The notes: generated by a model from the sequence alone, not told the origin. A DNA stretch of 64,000 bases from Voacanga thouarsii (GCA_026120185.1 JANUWF010003366.1:62001-126000), one strand, 5' to 3'; positions 11,262 through 23,205 are shown, counted from the first letter of the stretch. A program made the numbers and translations.

Positions 11262-12791
11262 TGTTGGGGATATGCCCTAGAGTCAATTTGTACTTATACT
11301 ATTGTCATTATGTTTTATATAATAATATGAGGCTTTCCTTTCCATGAATAGTGAGTTTTGTTTTGTGGTCATCAAGTACGTGACTTGATAGTAAAACCCT
11401 ACAATGAATACAATGACTATTCTAAAACTGTCCCTGATCGATTATTATTATTGGAATAATAATAAATTAAGATTAGTATGTTTGTGACTTGATGGCTATG
11501 TTTTACTGGCCATGGATATTTGTGATATCGAGTCAAGACATAAATAAATGTTAGAGAACATTGTATTGGACATGACCCACTGTGAGAGTACTTCATGAAA
11601 TATGTTATAAGTACTTTCTAGCCATAATAATATTGAAAGTCCTTCGACCTAAATTGATCATAGTTTCCTACTTAATAAATTCTATATTTTGACATTGTCT
11701 AAAATTGTCTTTAACCAGATAATAAATTAGACTATTGTTAGATATAGAATAAATCAAGGAGAGGAATATGATTGATTGTGAAGAAATTTGTCCCTCTCAA
11801 TTATGGGAGAGATATCCATAGGCCCCTTGATAAGTTAGACTGTTAAAAATGCATGGCCGTGCTCAAATATATCAATCTAGGATATTGATATCATTTGTTT
11901 GAACAGTCTACTATGAAATCAAGAAATAATTGATTAAGCTTAATAAGGATGACATGCTTCGTGCCTTATGCTTAATCTGGATATTGTGTGACAAAAGGAC
12001 TAAATATAAAATTATGGTTTGGTTCAAAGAGATCACCGATCTTCATTAAATCTGGACAGTTATAATGTTTTGCTAGAAACAGCTTATAACTTGTGGGCCA
12101 TTTAAATATGATTTAGGCACACTGCCAGTGTTAAATGAACCTATAGAGTCACACAATAAGCGAACTTGTTAGGTTATTTTTCTGGTGACCAGATTCGATA
12201 AATTTGGAAATATGTCTAAGTTAATCGTACTAAGAAAATTTATCAGATACAATGAATCTGGAAATATGTCCACATTTGATGTATCTGGATGATGTCCAGA
12301 TCATAAGAATCTGACTCGGTAAATTAATTAGTTAAATTACCGAGATAATGGCAGAATCTTATCATATCAATTTTAATTTAATTTGAATTTAAATTAGAAT
12401 ATGATAAGATATTATTAGGGTTGGACTCTAAGGGGTTAGGGGGTTTTTAAGAAAACCCTAACCGTCTTTTCAATAGTCCAATTTTTCGGTTGAGAACATT
12501 CGTGCCATTCTCTACCAGAAAAGGAAAAAAAAAAACCTCTCAAACCCTAGGCGCTAGCACTCCTCGGGTATCGAGTGAGTTCGCGGTGTGTATCCGATAG
12601 AGGACGTTCGCATACTGCAGCGTCTGGTGATTATTCAAGTTGAACGTACAACAACGCAATCAGAATCGAAGGATTTCGATTACAGCAACCAGAGGTAATT
12701 CTTAAACCTTAGATCTTCTTAATCGTTTACTTGGGTCCTCGGGAGGGATTCGTGGATGTTTTTCGCGTTTAGGAGTCCACGAATTCTAACA
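11262..12791 (+). mobile_element. Copia-type solo LTR, 1,530 bp, with perfect target duplication
   Basis: Runs from TGTTGGGGATATGCCCTAGA to GAATTCTAACA, a start typical of a well-known group of plant Ty1/copia LTRs. CCAAC flanks it at 11257-11261 and 12792-12796. Comparison with 59280-59340, where the host sequence is uninterrupted, confirms the insertion. No internal domain is present, so it is a solo LTR left by LTR-LTR recombination. The 3' part (12480-12780) has CCCTAACCG and GCGTTTAGGAGTCC blocks typical of U5. Confidence 0.9.
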
Positions 12792-13132
12792 CCAACATGT
12801 CATTTGGAAGATCAAGGGAACACATGGAAAAAGAATGGAATGAATGGAGGTCAAATGACAATGGATTGGAGTACAACAAAATAAGAGAGGCTGCCCAAAA
12901 TTAAACCAGCACTAGCACAGGCAGAGATCGATAGACCCGGTGCCGACCCTATTCGGTCTAGTTCTGAACTTTTGCAAATTTTATTATTTTCTGCATTTTT
13001 TCCTTGTAATTTAAGTTCCACAAATTTTATTATATTTTAACCTATTTTATGGCATGTAATGGGGCATGAAAAAATGTATTAAGGCTATTTAATAGTTAGG
13101 ATTAGTTGCTAAGTAGTTTAGGTCAAGAAAAC

Positions 13133-13140
13133 TATAAATA
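13133..13140 (+). promoter_or_regulatory. Candidate TATA box of GYP2 5' LTR
   Basis: CTATAAATATG about 435 bases before the LTR end. The 3' LTR has CATAAATATG at the matching place (about 59697-59704), so the motif has partly decayed there. Confidence 0.5.
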
Positions 13141-13575
13141 TGCTCTTATAGTTTTGTAAAAATAACCTTTGGAGATATATGGAATTTTTGAGAGTTCAAG
13201 AACTCTTTGAGAGCTTTCGAGAGGGTGATCCTTTTGGGTGATTCCCATAAATATCAAGACTAAATCAAAAGATTTAGTCCCATATTTGATCTTGTCTCTA
13301 AATCTTAAGGGATAATCTAAACTTCTTTTCTATTGTATGTGCTACATTGCCTAGTGTGTTTGATAGGATTAAGTTAGGTTCCTTCAAATTCTTATCCTTA
13401 GTGTTCTAATCTCTAGTTAGATTAGGGTGTTAAGGTGTCTTTGAAGTAAGATAGATTCACATTATCACAAGAGTGCTAATTTCTTTGCATTTTAGTGTTC
13501 TTGTGTGTGAGTATGTTAGGGTACTTGTTCTTGAGCTTAATCCACATTTTTGGAGCTTCCCAAGATCATGTCAAG

Positions 13576-13587
13576 TGGTATCAGAGC
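13576..13587 (+). other. GYP2 primer binding site, initiator-Met tRNA type
   Basis: TGGTATCAGAGC two bases after the LTR end CATGTCA. It shows that GYP2 is on the plus strand. GYP1 and COP1 use the same primer. Confidence 0.9.
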
Positions 13588-14060
13588 TTGCATTGTGTTG
13601 ATTCTAATCAACTAACTTTCTTTGGGCTAAAATACAATCTTCTTCAAGATTTGTTGAGCACGTTCAATTTTCGCCACTTTTTCTCTTGCCATTTTGGAAT
13701 GCTTCAAAATCAAGATTATGGCATGAACTTGATGATAAATTGATCGTATATATTGGTATAATGTTTGAGGAATATTTTGGCATGAAAAATTGTTGATTTG
13801 AAGCACATATTGCTGCAAAATTCTTATTCCCGTAACTACATTCCTTACAATTTTTAGGGGTTGAAAACTTGAATTTGTGCCATGAAAATGTTGTTAATTT
13901 GACCTTATATGGTATATTGATGTTTGAAGAGTCATTTGGGGTAAACATTTGTTGATTTGGGGCTAAAACGAAGCTGAAATTTTCTATACTAAACACAATA
14001 TGTTTGATATATTGTCCCAATGAATTGTGATTGATTATACTTAACTACCAAAGCTTCTAT
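13588..14060 (+). other. GYP2 leader, first part
   Basis: AT-rich untranslated leader after the PBS. Only short open frames, with no recognisable domain. It is interrupted at 14060 by the inverted Tekay-like LTR pair (TCTAT at 14056-14060) and continues at 18958. Confidence 0.6.
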
Positions 14061-17000
14061 TGTAATACCCCGTATTTTACCTTTGATTGGTTACTACTTG
14101 TAATATGATAAGAATTTATATCAATGGCCAGAACGAAAATTGATCGGTGTAATAAGACGAATATTTTGGTATGATAATATTTGGTCGGGACCTAGATATA
14201 ATTATTAAATTTGTTCTACCCGTACCCTAAATCTTCGAAGGCTACTATTACTAATAAAATAAAAATTTGAGGGTACGCTGAGAAGAGAGATTGATCAGTG
14301 TGATGAAACACACATTTTGGTGTGAATTATGCTATCCGGGTCACCGGGGGCATTTTCATCATTTTGATTGCGCCCGTGACTTTAACCATAAATTTAATCA
14401 AATAGAAAGGGAATTGAAGATTTTAAGTGTTACCAGTGGATTCAATGATATAAAAGGTGTGAGATTGACATCTCAGTAAGTCCCGTGTGTGCAAATGTCA
14501 GTTATAACCATTTCATGTATGCAAGTTTATCAAAACCACAAAATCGTGTTTGCAAGCCAATGTCATCAATAACAGTCATACAAATGAGCCTTGCTCAATC
14601 AATCCAAAACAGTTCACAATAAATCACTGTTTTATCACATCCACAATTCATTAAAAAGGGATTAGCAAATGATTCAACAATATAGTAACGCAATCCATAT
14701 CATGGTTACCACCATGATAGCTTCCCAATATATTCTATCAACAAAGGGCAGTGGGGAATTCACCCACTAGGTGAGATACTCCTTCATCTCTACACCCAAT
14801 ATTCTGGTTGTCCAATCCGGATCAGCAATATCCACATGGACCAATATGCTAGCTCAGAACGGCCTGACTAAATAGTACTGTCGTCTCTCCAAGTTGAGTT
14901 TATCTTCTGGAGGTGGCCACCTGCCAGAATACTCACTCTTAGTCTTCGAAACTAGTACTACTAGCCTACCCCCGCTGAGTACTCAACACTCCCCGATTAG
15001 GGGCAGAATCATATTTCCTTTTTCGAAAGTCTTGATTAATTTGATTGCAAAACGTGGTTTTTCATAATAGCATTTTCAAATCGTTTGACAATGGTTTAAA
15101 AAATCATTTTCGAGGATGAACAATTAAAATTTAGAATATTCGTTTTGAAAATAAAATATTCACATTTCCAATCCAAATCTCAAAACAATCCAGTATAACT
15201 CATCATTTTTAGTCAAGGCTCAATCCTTGTGTCAAAACATCATATTGACATCAATTCCAAATAACATTGAACAAATTGCATGCAAACATAGAACATTTAT
15301 CAAAATAGTTATGTAGGGGCTTACCTGGATAAATCACAACCAAATTCCACTCAATCGATTGCTGTACTTTCCACTCCTTCCTTATCTAAAGTAAATAATC
15401 CCACAGTTAGGAATCAATCGTTCCATCCATTATTTTATACAACATGACTCTTCATGATTTCATTATCTACCCGTTTCATCCATGTTGTTTAATTTAATAG
15501 ATCACATGAATAACTTTCCTTTACTATTCTATTGATCATAACCATGCATTAATCTAGATCAATTAATAACATGACATCTTCCATATTAAACTAACAAAAA
15601 ATCATCATAAATAGCCCCATAAACATTAAAAGATTTCATTTTTTGTCTATTTATCTTGGATCTAGATTCATCATGACAAGATACATCAATGTCCTATCTC
15701 ATACATACTTTATCTATGGCTTTCCTCAACATGATCATCAATCTAATCTATTTATGCTTTCATACTAGACTCCATAGACATCCTTAAGCCAATATTTTGA
15801 AGTTTAAGACCATTTAAATCAATAAATATAGGATCTTGATTACCTCTTAGCGATTTAGGCTTAAATCAGGGTAACTCCCTGTTGATTAGCTTGAGTTTGA
15901 TCAATAGTTGAAGAGTTTGGTTCGCTTGGATGCCCTTGATCATGTCTCACCAAAGAATAGGTAAAAGCAGTCCCTTATGGACATGATTTAAGGAAGAGAA
16001 AAGGAAATGAAGAGATTAGGGGTTGAATAGAAGGGTTGAAGATCAACTACCTTGTAGAGAGATTCGGTTTTGGTTTTGTTCTTGGAATAGGCTGGCTGAA
16101 TTTTGGAGTTGGTTGAATGCTGGTTTTTTTGTGAGTTTGAGGGGCTGAAAGGGTGGATATTTTCATGGTTTTCTATATAGAAAAGGCTAGGGTTTTAGGT
16201 TTAGGTGTTTAAAGGAGTTTTGGTCTTGCTAGGGTTACTTGATCACAAGAGAAAATTATTCAGCTTTAGGTGTCTCTATGGCTGCCAAAATTTTGCAAGG
16301 AAATTAGGGTTGATTGCTGCTATGTTTGTGAAGCTAAAGGTGGCCGAAATTTTGGAAAAACAGTGATGAAAAATCTGGACAGAATGAGAGAAGAATGCTG
16401 CTTTGTTTTGGTCTCTAAAGTGGCGAAACAAGAGAAGGAAAAGAAGTCTTTGTGTAGCTGTATTTTGCTTGCTAAATAGAAGAATTTTTGTGCAGGTGTT
16501 TGCTGAGAATTTCGTCCAGAATAAGGCTGGTTTTTTTTGCCGAAATTTTGAAGGAATTTGAGGGGAGAATTCTGTTATTCTTTTGGCTAAAACAAAGTCC
16601 TAGTTGGTTAAGGTTTTCTTGGACAACCCTAGCTAGGTTTTAGAGAGTTTGATTTGGATTATACTTGCTCCAAGGGTGGCGGCAGCTTTGATGCAATTTT
16701 CCAGAATATTTGGTAAGGAAACTAGGTTATCTATTTAGGAAATAATTTAATTAATTCCCTATTTTAATTTGAGTAATTTTTAAATATCTAATAAATAGTT
16801 ATATTGAGAAGAAAATTCTGGTTTCCTACTTCCTTAAAGCTACCGAATTCTTCTTCCTTTTCCTTCCTAAATTTTCGAAAATCATCCTCTTATCCAAGAG
16901 ATAATTATTTCATTTAAATTCACCTCTAAGTTTTTATTTCCATAAATAAAAATATTATTTGAAATTAGATAAAATAAGGAAATTTATTTCCTTGAAAATA

Positions 17001-17621
17001 ATTCCTATATACTTTCTTATATATATTTTTCTCTACTAGTATATTATTTTGATATTGTTAAAAGAAAATATAGATTAGTAATCTTTAAAATTCTCTAAAA
17101 TATTATGATAAGATATTAGAAACTAAAATTTAATTTTTTCTCAAATATTTTATAAAATAATTTTCAAATAAATCACTCTCCTAATTTATTTTCCTCTTCT
17201 TAGGAAATTAATTTCTTAGTGGCTATTCTCCTAGGGATTTCGGCCATGCTAGGGAAAAAATTAGGGAAGGAGGAAAGAAAATAAGAGAATGAAAAGGATT
17301 TGAAATAGCTAGGATTCAAACTCAAGCCCGTCAAGGTTTAAATGCCAAGCTTTATCCACCAAGCTACATTTTCTTTCTAAATATTCTCTTAACAACTCCC
17401 TTGATTTCTTCCTAATTGCTTTACCCTTTTTTTTCTAATAAACTCTCCTCAATAAATGAAGGCTCAAGCAATCCAACTACTTCAAGAATAAATTAATTCA
17501 CGCAATTCACAACCAATATTTTCATGGAATGTAATTCAAATCATCAAATGCGGTATAACTCAATATGACATGCATGACTTTTCCCCCACTTACCAAAGAC
17601 GGTCTAACATAGTGTATTACA
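14061..17621 (-). mobile_element. LTR-H, Tekay-like LTR in antisense
   Basis: Plus-strand ends TGTAATACCCCG and GTGTATTACA. It carries, in antisense and in the same order, the landmarks of the TEK1 LTRs: 'gacatctcagtaagtcc..gtgtgtgc' (14468), 'ggaggtggccacctgcc' (14908), 'gctgagtactcaac' (14975), 'gcttacctgg' (15320), then T- and A-rich sequence, and a tRNA-like module (17312-17367). At about 3.56 kb it is shorter and much more diverged than the TEK1 LTRs. No internal domain adjoins it. Small open frames inside are not genes. Confidence 0.65.
17312..17367 (-). other. tRNA-like module in LTR-H (diverged)
   Basis: On the minus strand GTAGCTTGGTGGATAAAG resembles a Pol III A box and, about 40 bases later, GAGTTTGAATCC resembles a B box. 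It sits at the same relative place as the clearer copies in the TEK1-family LTRs (23206-23264 and others). Confidence 0.45.
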
Positions 17622-18957
17622 ATATCACGAGAACCAGAACTCTGAAGACGGTCTATACAGCATTTCATAAATTATGAAATCAATTTTCAAAAAATGGTAA
17701 ATTTTGGAATCAGGTATTCATCAATTGAATGGAATGCCTTTTTTGAAACACTTTATGGAAACGTGTTTGGAATCTTTGAATTTAATCTTCTTTTGAAATT
17801 AGAATTCTAGATTTCTTGATATGAGTTCTTTTTAGAATCAGGTATTTGAAAAATTATCCAAATGTCCTTACCAGAATGTTTATGAAAACCTTTGGAACTT
17901 GGGTATTCGGTAAATGACTAAAATGTCATATTTGGAACTTCTGTGAATATTTTTCAAATCGGGTAAGGACAAAATGACTCGAATATCCTCGAAAAGTTTT
18001 TTGGAATCGGATATGAGTAAAATAACCTGAATACCCTTGGAAATGACTTTTGTGATTGAGTACAAGGAAAATGACTCGAATACTCTTGGAAACATGTTTT
18101 GATATGTTAACAAAACTCTTTATCCTGTTTCAATGATTTCAGAAAATAATCTCTCATGATAAGTTGGCTTTTGGAAAACGCCTTTTTGATCCCTAAAATT
18201 ATTTTATTGGTCTGATGTGCTGTGGAATGAATTAATTGGCTCTGCAGAGCCTATGTGAATGTTGATATGACTTGCGAGTCAGTGGGTTCATATTTAAAAA
18301 AATTATATTTTACCCTAAAAATGGTTTTCTTGATATGGAAAATGGTTTTTTGAGTACTCAAGTACCATCCTTTTTCTTGAATACTTGGCGTAAGACTAAC
18401 TTGAATACCTGGTGTAAGCACTAACTTGAATTTTAGGCGTATGCACTAACTGGAATTCCTAGCGTATGCACTAACTTGAATACCTAGCATTAGCACTAAA
18501 TGGAATTCCCAGCGTAAGCACTAACTTGAATTCCTGGCATGAATTCCTGGCGTAAGTACTAACTTGAATTCTTGGCGTATGCACTAACTTAAATACCTAG
18601 CGTACGCACTAACTTGAATACTTGGCGTAAGCCCCTTACTAAAGCACTAGCACACACGGGATTCACTGAGTGATTTAAACTCACACGCGTGTTATTTTCC
18701 TTGAAAAATTTAGGATCAAAGGTGCAACAGAAGCGCGGTAAACTCCTTGAAGCTCATGCTACATCTTGGACCTGTGGTATTCACGAGTGTATGTATCAAA
18801 AGCCAAATTATTGTACCTTTCTATGTTGAAAACAAGAAAAAAATTTTGTTGCCTTTTGAGTAAAGTTTGTTATAAAGACCCCTTGTCTAAGCAATCAGAT
18901 GGGGCAACATCCCACAAAGCTATAGCCCACTACGTTATGGAAATATGGGGTGTTACA
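17622..18957 (+). mobile_element. 3' part of a Tekay-like LTR in sense orientation
   Basis: Ends with the landmarks of the TEK1 LTR 3' end in sense: 'gcacacacgggattcactgag' (18649), 'gttataaagaccccttgtc' (18870), a 'ggggcaacatccc' block and GGGGTGTTACA at 18957. It lies back to back with the antisense LTR at 14061-17621. The outer ends of the pair are flanked by TCTAT (14056-14060) and TCCAT (18958-18962). Diverged repeats with 'aatgactcgaatac'-type units fill 17690-18110. Confidence 0.6.
18376..18631 (+). repeat. 25 bp minisatellite inside the LTR, about 10 units
   Basis: Unit close to CTTGAATACCTGGCGTAAGCACTAA, repeated about ten times with substitutions. One unit carries an extra 13 bp partial copy. 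Units abut with no spacers, so this is a tandem array. It sits between the 'gagtactcaagtacc' block and the 'gcacacacggg' block of the LTR, a region where the solo LTR at 39157-43850 has its own, unrelated duplication. Confidence 0.85.
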
Positions 18958-19140
18958 TCCATTCATGAAGTATGATGACTAATTTGGTTAGTAGAGTGCA
19001 TTTGTGAAGTTAATTGGTGTTCTTGTTGATGCTAGAAGATTCGTTCACATTGAATTTGTCTTAAGTTCCGAAAACATTCGAACAGCTTGAATTCCTACTA
19101 CAATTTCTTGAATTTGCTTGTGTAATCATTTTCTTAAGTG
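18958..19140 (+). other. GYP2 leader, second part
   Basis: A 183 bp piece between the inverted LTR pair and LTR-B3. It begins with TCCAT, the near copy of the TCTAT duplication. LTR-B3 then interrupts it, with ATTGT (19141-19145) duplicated at 56412-56416. No coding signal. Confidence 0.55.
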
Positions 19141-19145
19141 ATTGT

Positions 19146-20367
19146 TGATGACTAAATTTTAGGTGTATAAAATCATCAATTTTAAATCTAGCCCTTAGTC
19201 AAGTTTTAATTAAAATATTAATCTTAAAATACACATACGAGCAAGTATACTCATTACAAGCATAGTATAGGGAATTAACGAGTATCGATTTTCAAATGAA
19301 TAAGTACATACTAATCACTTTCATTCATTGTTTAAATGATCCAAATAAAATGAGAAAATAAGAGAAATAAAAATAAAGAAATATATACAACTCAAGGATG
19401 TAGGATTATGCAATTTAGACAAATATCCTAGAAAACATGATAATGAACCAACTAGAAATTCTCTCAAGTAATTATCATCTTGGCATTATGCAAGAATGTA
19501 CAGTAAATTTCAATCATTTGTTAAGTTATGAATCTACTTAGATATTTCACTTCGTTTATCAATCCATGGAATCCTATATTTTGATTCATATTAATAGATT
19601 TGTCAATCAAGCTAACGTAATCAAAACGTGCATTAAGCTTATCATTATATTTTGAATCAATTAGTAGGTTTGTCAATCAAGCCATCCTAACCAAAGTATA
19701 CATGAATCCTAATGCCTTAAAAATATGAAATTAGCTAATGACCCTATGTCAAGGTGACATTCAACTTAACCTTTGATAACGTAGTTCTAAAATCCTAACT
19801 TCATCCTTCAAATCCAATAAGATTTAACAAATCTGAAATCAATGCAATGAAACTCCTAACATCATTTTGTCAAAGTTAATTACAAGAACTCGCATCAATA
19901 ACCAATGGAATCAAGTAATCAAACACTAAAGAAGACAAATAATTGATCAAATAACTGAATTAACACAAAATTATGAATTCCAATATCATGTTAAATTACA
20001 ATAAAAATATTGAATACATCATTGTTAAAGGAAAAGAAGACAAAGATAAAAGAAAGCACTTATAGACAAACCTCTTTCTTCACTCTTGAAGACTCTCTTG
20101 AACAATCCTCCTTGATTTGGATGAATTCCTTCTTTAATGAGAGATTCAAAATTTTTGCTTTTGAATCCACTTCTCTCCATGTATATCCATAAACCCTTAT
20201 GTTTTCCTGTGCTTTTATAGGCCTTTTGGATGCAAAATTCGTACCTGAGGAAGTTTTGGTTGAGTAGGAGTAAGAGAATGCCAAAATCATTAGACAAGCC
20301 CTAATTTCGTATACAGAATATTCGCTTCCAGGGCGTACCTGGCGTTGAGTACTTTCAAACAACCTGA
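19146..20367. mobile_element. LTR-B3, left part
   Basis: Starts TGATGACTAAATTTTAGG and shows the LTR-B block with 'gagcaagtatactcattac' and 'acgagtatcgatt' (about 19230-19290). ATTGT precedes it (19141-19145) and follows its right end (56412-56416), a clean 5 bp target duplication. It is interrupted by the COP1 array at 20368 and continues at 56053. Net length is about 1.58 kb with no internal domain: a solo LTR. Confidence 0.8.
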
Positions 20368-21878
20368 TGTTGGGAATATGCCTTTTTAGACTAATTTCCT
20401 GATGAAAATATTGAATATGTTAATAAAAGAATTTATTTGCAGAAATCATTTGTACAATAATTTTCTTTCTTTGTATACATTTTCGTTTGGAACAGACCCA
20501 TTGTGTTTAAATAAATGGTCCATGTGAATAGAGGTCTTTCACAGTAAGGTATGGATCATGGGTTATTTAAACATATAAATGGTTGTTCTTAACCGATTGA
20601 TGAGAATGGGAATCTTATCATGTTTAGGTTATTATGTTATGAATTCCAAATGGGGGATAGCTTACCTTTAGACAGTGAGTAGTCCACTCACTTCATGACA
20701 TAAGCATATTTCGAATACGTAGAACAGGACATGTAGTAGTAGTTACTAAAAAGTACTATATGGTAGAAACCTAGACTACTACCACTACAACGTAGACTAG
20801 TACTCTATGACTTGAGTATGAGTTGGTGGTCTGCGAAACTGAAAGCATATACTTTGATTTGCTATAGTTGAGGTTCTATCGTAGGGTTGGGTATGTGTGA
20901 CTAGTTAGTTAAGACAGACTTGTACAAGATAGTTTCTATACTAAATCACCCATTGTGGTTGTCTGAATGTTCTAAATATCCAGGGCCCTGGGAAACATGA
21001 CTTGGATGTTTGCTTTAGGGTAGCTCCATTAAAAAGTGGAAACACTCCAGAAAGTCATGGATCATTAGACTAGAAGACTAAGGATGGTAGATGTGATTTA
21101 GAGGAGTGTTAGTACACTTCTTCCTCTCTAAATGTACGGTAATGTGTAGAGGGGTATTTTAGTCATTTCACCTGTAGGTCGGAGACTTTGCTAATGCAAC
21201 ATTGTCCTTGGGGTCAATATTTCCTTATGGTGATATTAGAAAATATTTAAAATGCAATACACAACTATTTATATAGCAGGGGTATTTCTGTCACTTTAGC
21301 AGCGAAGGCGATGTGTCCTTTTGGTCCTCGGAATAGCCCGTAAATCCTAATTAATTTTGGGTTGAGGAATTGGTCTCAGTTCAAGAGGATTTTATTTTAT
21401 TTTATTTTACTTTATTTTATTCAGGATGTCTAGTTTATTATTAGATTGAAATAAAATAAAATAAATAAATAAAATAAAAATAGGAGTTAAGAGAAATTAA
21501 TTATCTGGTTTAATTGGTTAATTAATTATTCAGGGCCTAGGCCCAGTTTGAATAATTAGGAAATTAACCTGGGCTTAAACTAAGGGGAAATAATTAATGC
21601 TTAATTATTTATTGTGTTATTTATATAAGCCCAAGAAATAAATAATTAAAATTTAATTATTTTGATTCATTTGGGCTCATTATTTATTTATTGGGTTATT
21701 TCTATAAGCCCAGGAAATAAATAAAAAATGTTTATTATTTTGGGCCATTTGGTTCCAAGAAAAAAAATAAATATTATTTTTGGCCCAATAGCTTGGACCG
21801 TAGGGTTTCTTCCAGATACAGCTCAGATGAGTTTAGAGTTAAGCCAAACTAATTCTCAGGATAACATCTGGGTGTTTG
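20368..21878 (+). mobile_element. COP1 LTR1, 3' end deleted
   Basis: Begins TGTTGGGAATATGCC and matches LTR2 and LTR3 up to CTGGGTGTTTG at 21878, where it switches abruptly to the integrase of a Tekay-type element. About 530 bp of the LTR end and the first 245 bp or so of unit 1 are missing. It contains the (TTTTA)n/(TAAAA)n inverted repeat at about 21388-21482. Confidence 0.85.
21386..21482. repeat. A/T inverted repeat with pentamer runs in COP1 LTR1
   Basis: A run of TTTTA units (21388-21420) is followed after about 30 bases by a run of AATAA/TAAAA units (21448-21482). The two arms are near reverse complements, so the RNA or single strand could fold into a long hairpin. The same structure recurs at about 31808-31902 and 55034-55122 in the other two LTRs. 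Confidence 0.7.
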
Positions 21879-22615
21879 TCACCGGACTCCCCATGTCCAA
21901 GACCCAGAAGGACACCATATGGGTAGTGGTGGATCGGCTGACCAAGTCGGCCCATTTCATACCGGTAAATATGAGGGACTCCATGGAGAAGCTGGCCCAG
22001 ACTTATGTTTGAGAAGTAGTCCGACTTCATGGAGTACCTTCGAGCATAGTGTCGGACCGAGACCCGAGGTTTACATCTCATTTTTGGGGAAAGTTCCAGG
22101 AGGCAATGGGGTCGAATTTGAAATTTAGTACAACGGCGCATCCGCAGACTGATGGGCAGTCAGAGAGGGTAATTCAAATATTGGAAGATATGTTGAGGGC
22201 CTGTGTCCTGGATTTCTGGGATAAGTGGATCGAGTGTGTGCCGTATGCCGAGCTATCTTATAATAATAGCTACCAAGCCTCAATTGGGATGGCACCATAC
22301 GAGGCTTTGTATGGTCGCAAGTGTCATGTATCGTTGTATTGGAGCTGGACGGAAGATGGTTGCGTGAGCAAAACCAGAGAGGTCTGTGTCCAAGAAATAT
22401 TGGATAAAGTGAAACTGATTCGGGAAAGGATAAAAGCGGTTCAGAGTCGACAGAAGAGCTATGCGGACAATCGAAGAAGAGAATTAGAGTTTCAAGTCGA
22501 GGACCGCGTATTCTTGAAGCTAACTCCGAATAGGGGAATTTTAAAGCATCCGAAGGGCGAAAAGCTGAATCCGAGATATTTTGGGCCATTTCTGATTAAG
22601 GAAAGAATTGGTTAG
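21879..22615 (+). pseudogene. Tekay-type integrase, 5'-truncated, in COP1 unit 1
   Basis: Plus-strand integrase core beginning at VTGLPMSKTQKD, so the catalytic domain's first Asp and everything upstream are lost. Present are the DRLTKSAHF block, the second Asp in SSIVSDRDPRF, the third-motif region HPQTDGQSERVIQ, and the Tekay-type SIGMAPYEALYGRKC. The C-terminal part has VFLKLTPNRGILKHPKG and a Pro-Phe GPF-type motif (PRYFGPF). A stop near 22011 splits the core. The same protein is encoded on the minus strand at 47013-47711 in TEK1. Confidence 0.85.
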
Positions 22616-22915
22616 GTAGCTTACCGATTGGACCTACCAGATGGGCTGATAGGTATCCATGGTGTGTTTTATGTGTAGTAATTGAAGAAGTATAATGCGA
22701 ATCCTGGTCATGTGTTGAATGATGAACCATTGGTGTTGCAGCCAGACCTGAGCTACGTGGAGAAGCCTGTGCAGATATTAGACCGCAGTGTCAAAACTCT
22801 CCGGAATAAACAGATACCAATGGTTAAGATTCAGTGGGAGCACCATGGCACGCAGGATGCCACATGGGAGTCGGAAGAATAGGTTAAGCGGAAGTATCCC
22901 GAGCTGAAATAGAGG
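22616..22915 (+). pseudogene. Chromodomain tail of the Tekay-type integrase
   Basis: After a stop at about 22612 the frame continues with DLPDGLIGIHGVF. The open piece 22682-22882 ends in a chromodomain core: IPMVKIQWEHHGTQDATWE, then VKRKYPEL after a stop. Chromodomains on integrase define the chromoviruses and are thought to steer insertion towards marked chromatin. Three stops break this tail. The polypurine tract and LTR follow within 50 bases. Confidence 0.8.
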
Positions 22916-22945
22916 TATGCTTGAATTTCGGGACGAAATTCTTCT

Positions 22946-22958
22946 AAGGAAGGGAAGA
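22946..22958 (+). other. Polypurine tract of the unit-1 Tekay element
   Basis: AAGGAAGGGAAGA directly before the LTR start TGTGAAACCCC. The same arrangement is seen on the minus strand at 46403-46416. Confidence 0.85.
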
Positions 22959-23205
22959 TGTGAAACCCCAGTCAAGACCAACCTTAGAGTAAGGGGTTGG
23001 GATGCATATTATACCTTATTTCATGATTTAATATATTTTTATATAATTTTTATGTGCTTTGGATTGAGTTTTATTATCTTGAAGCCTTGTTGGTGAGTAT
23101 TGAGTGAGAAGGGCAAAATGGTAATTTTTGCATGAGGTGAAAATAGGAAGATAGCTTGAGGATTAAATAGGAATTAATTTTCTAGTGGAAATAACAACAA
23201 GAGTT

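Larger units (their letters stand above)
10995..13573 (+). mobile_element. GYP2 5' LTR, split by a copia solo LTR
   Basis: Starts TGATACAAATCTGTCC and ends CCCAAGATCATGTCA just before the PBS. Without the 1,530 bp insertion and its 5 bp duplication it is about 1,044 bp, and it matches the 3' LTR at 59054-60136 along its length. It carries a GC-rich patch at about 12905-12965 and a TATA box at 13133-13140. Confidence 0.85.

Noticed and set aside
13495..14020. Open frames of 60-118 codons after the GYP2 PBS
   Set aside because: Overlap the LTR end and PBS or run antisense in the leader; no conserved motif.
18376..18631. Regular repeats that could suggest a CRISPR array
   Set aside because: Units of 25 bp abut with no unique spacers and lie inside a plant LTR; this is a minisatellite.
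22125..22589. 154-residue minus-strand open frame
   Set aside because: Antisense shadow of the Tekay integrase reading on the plus strand.
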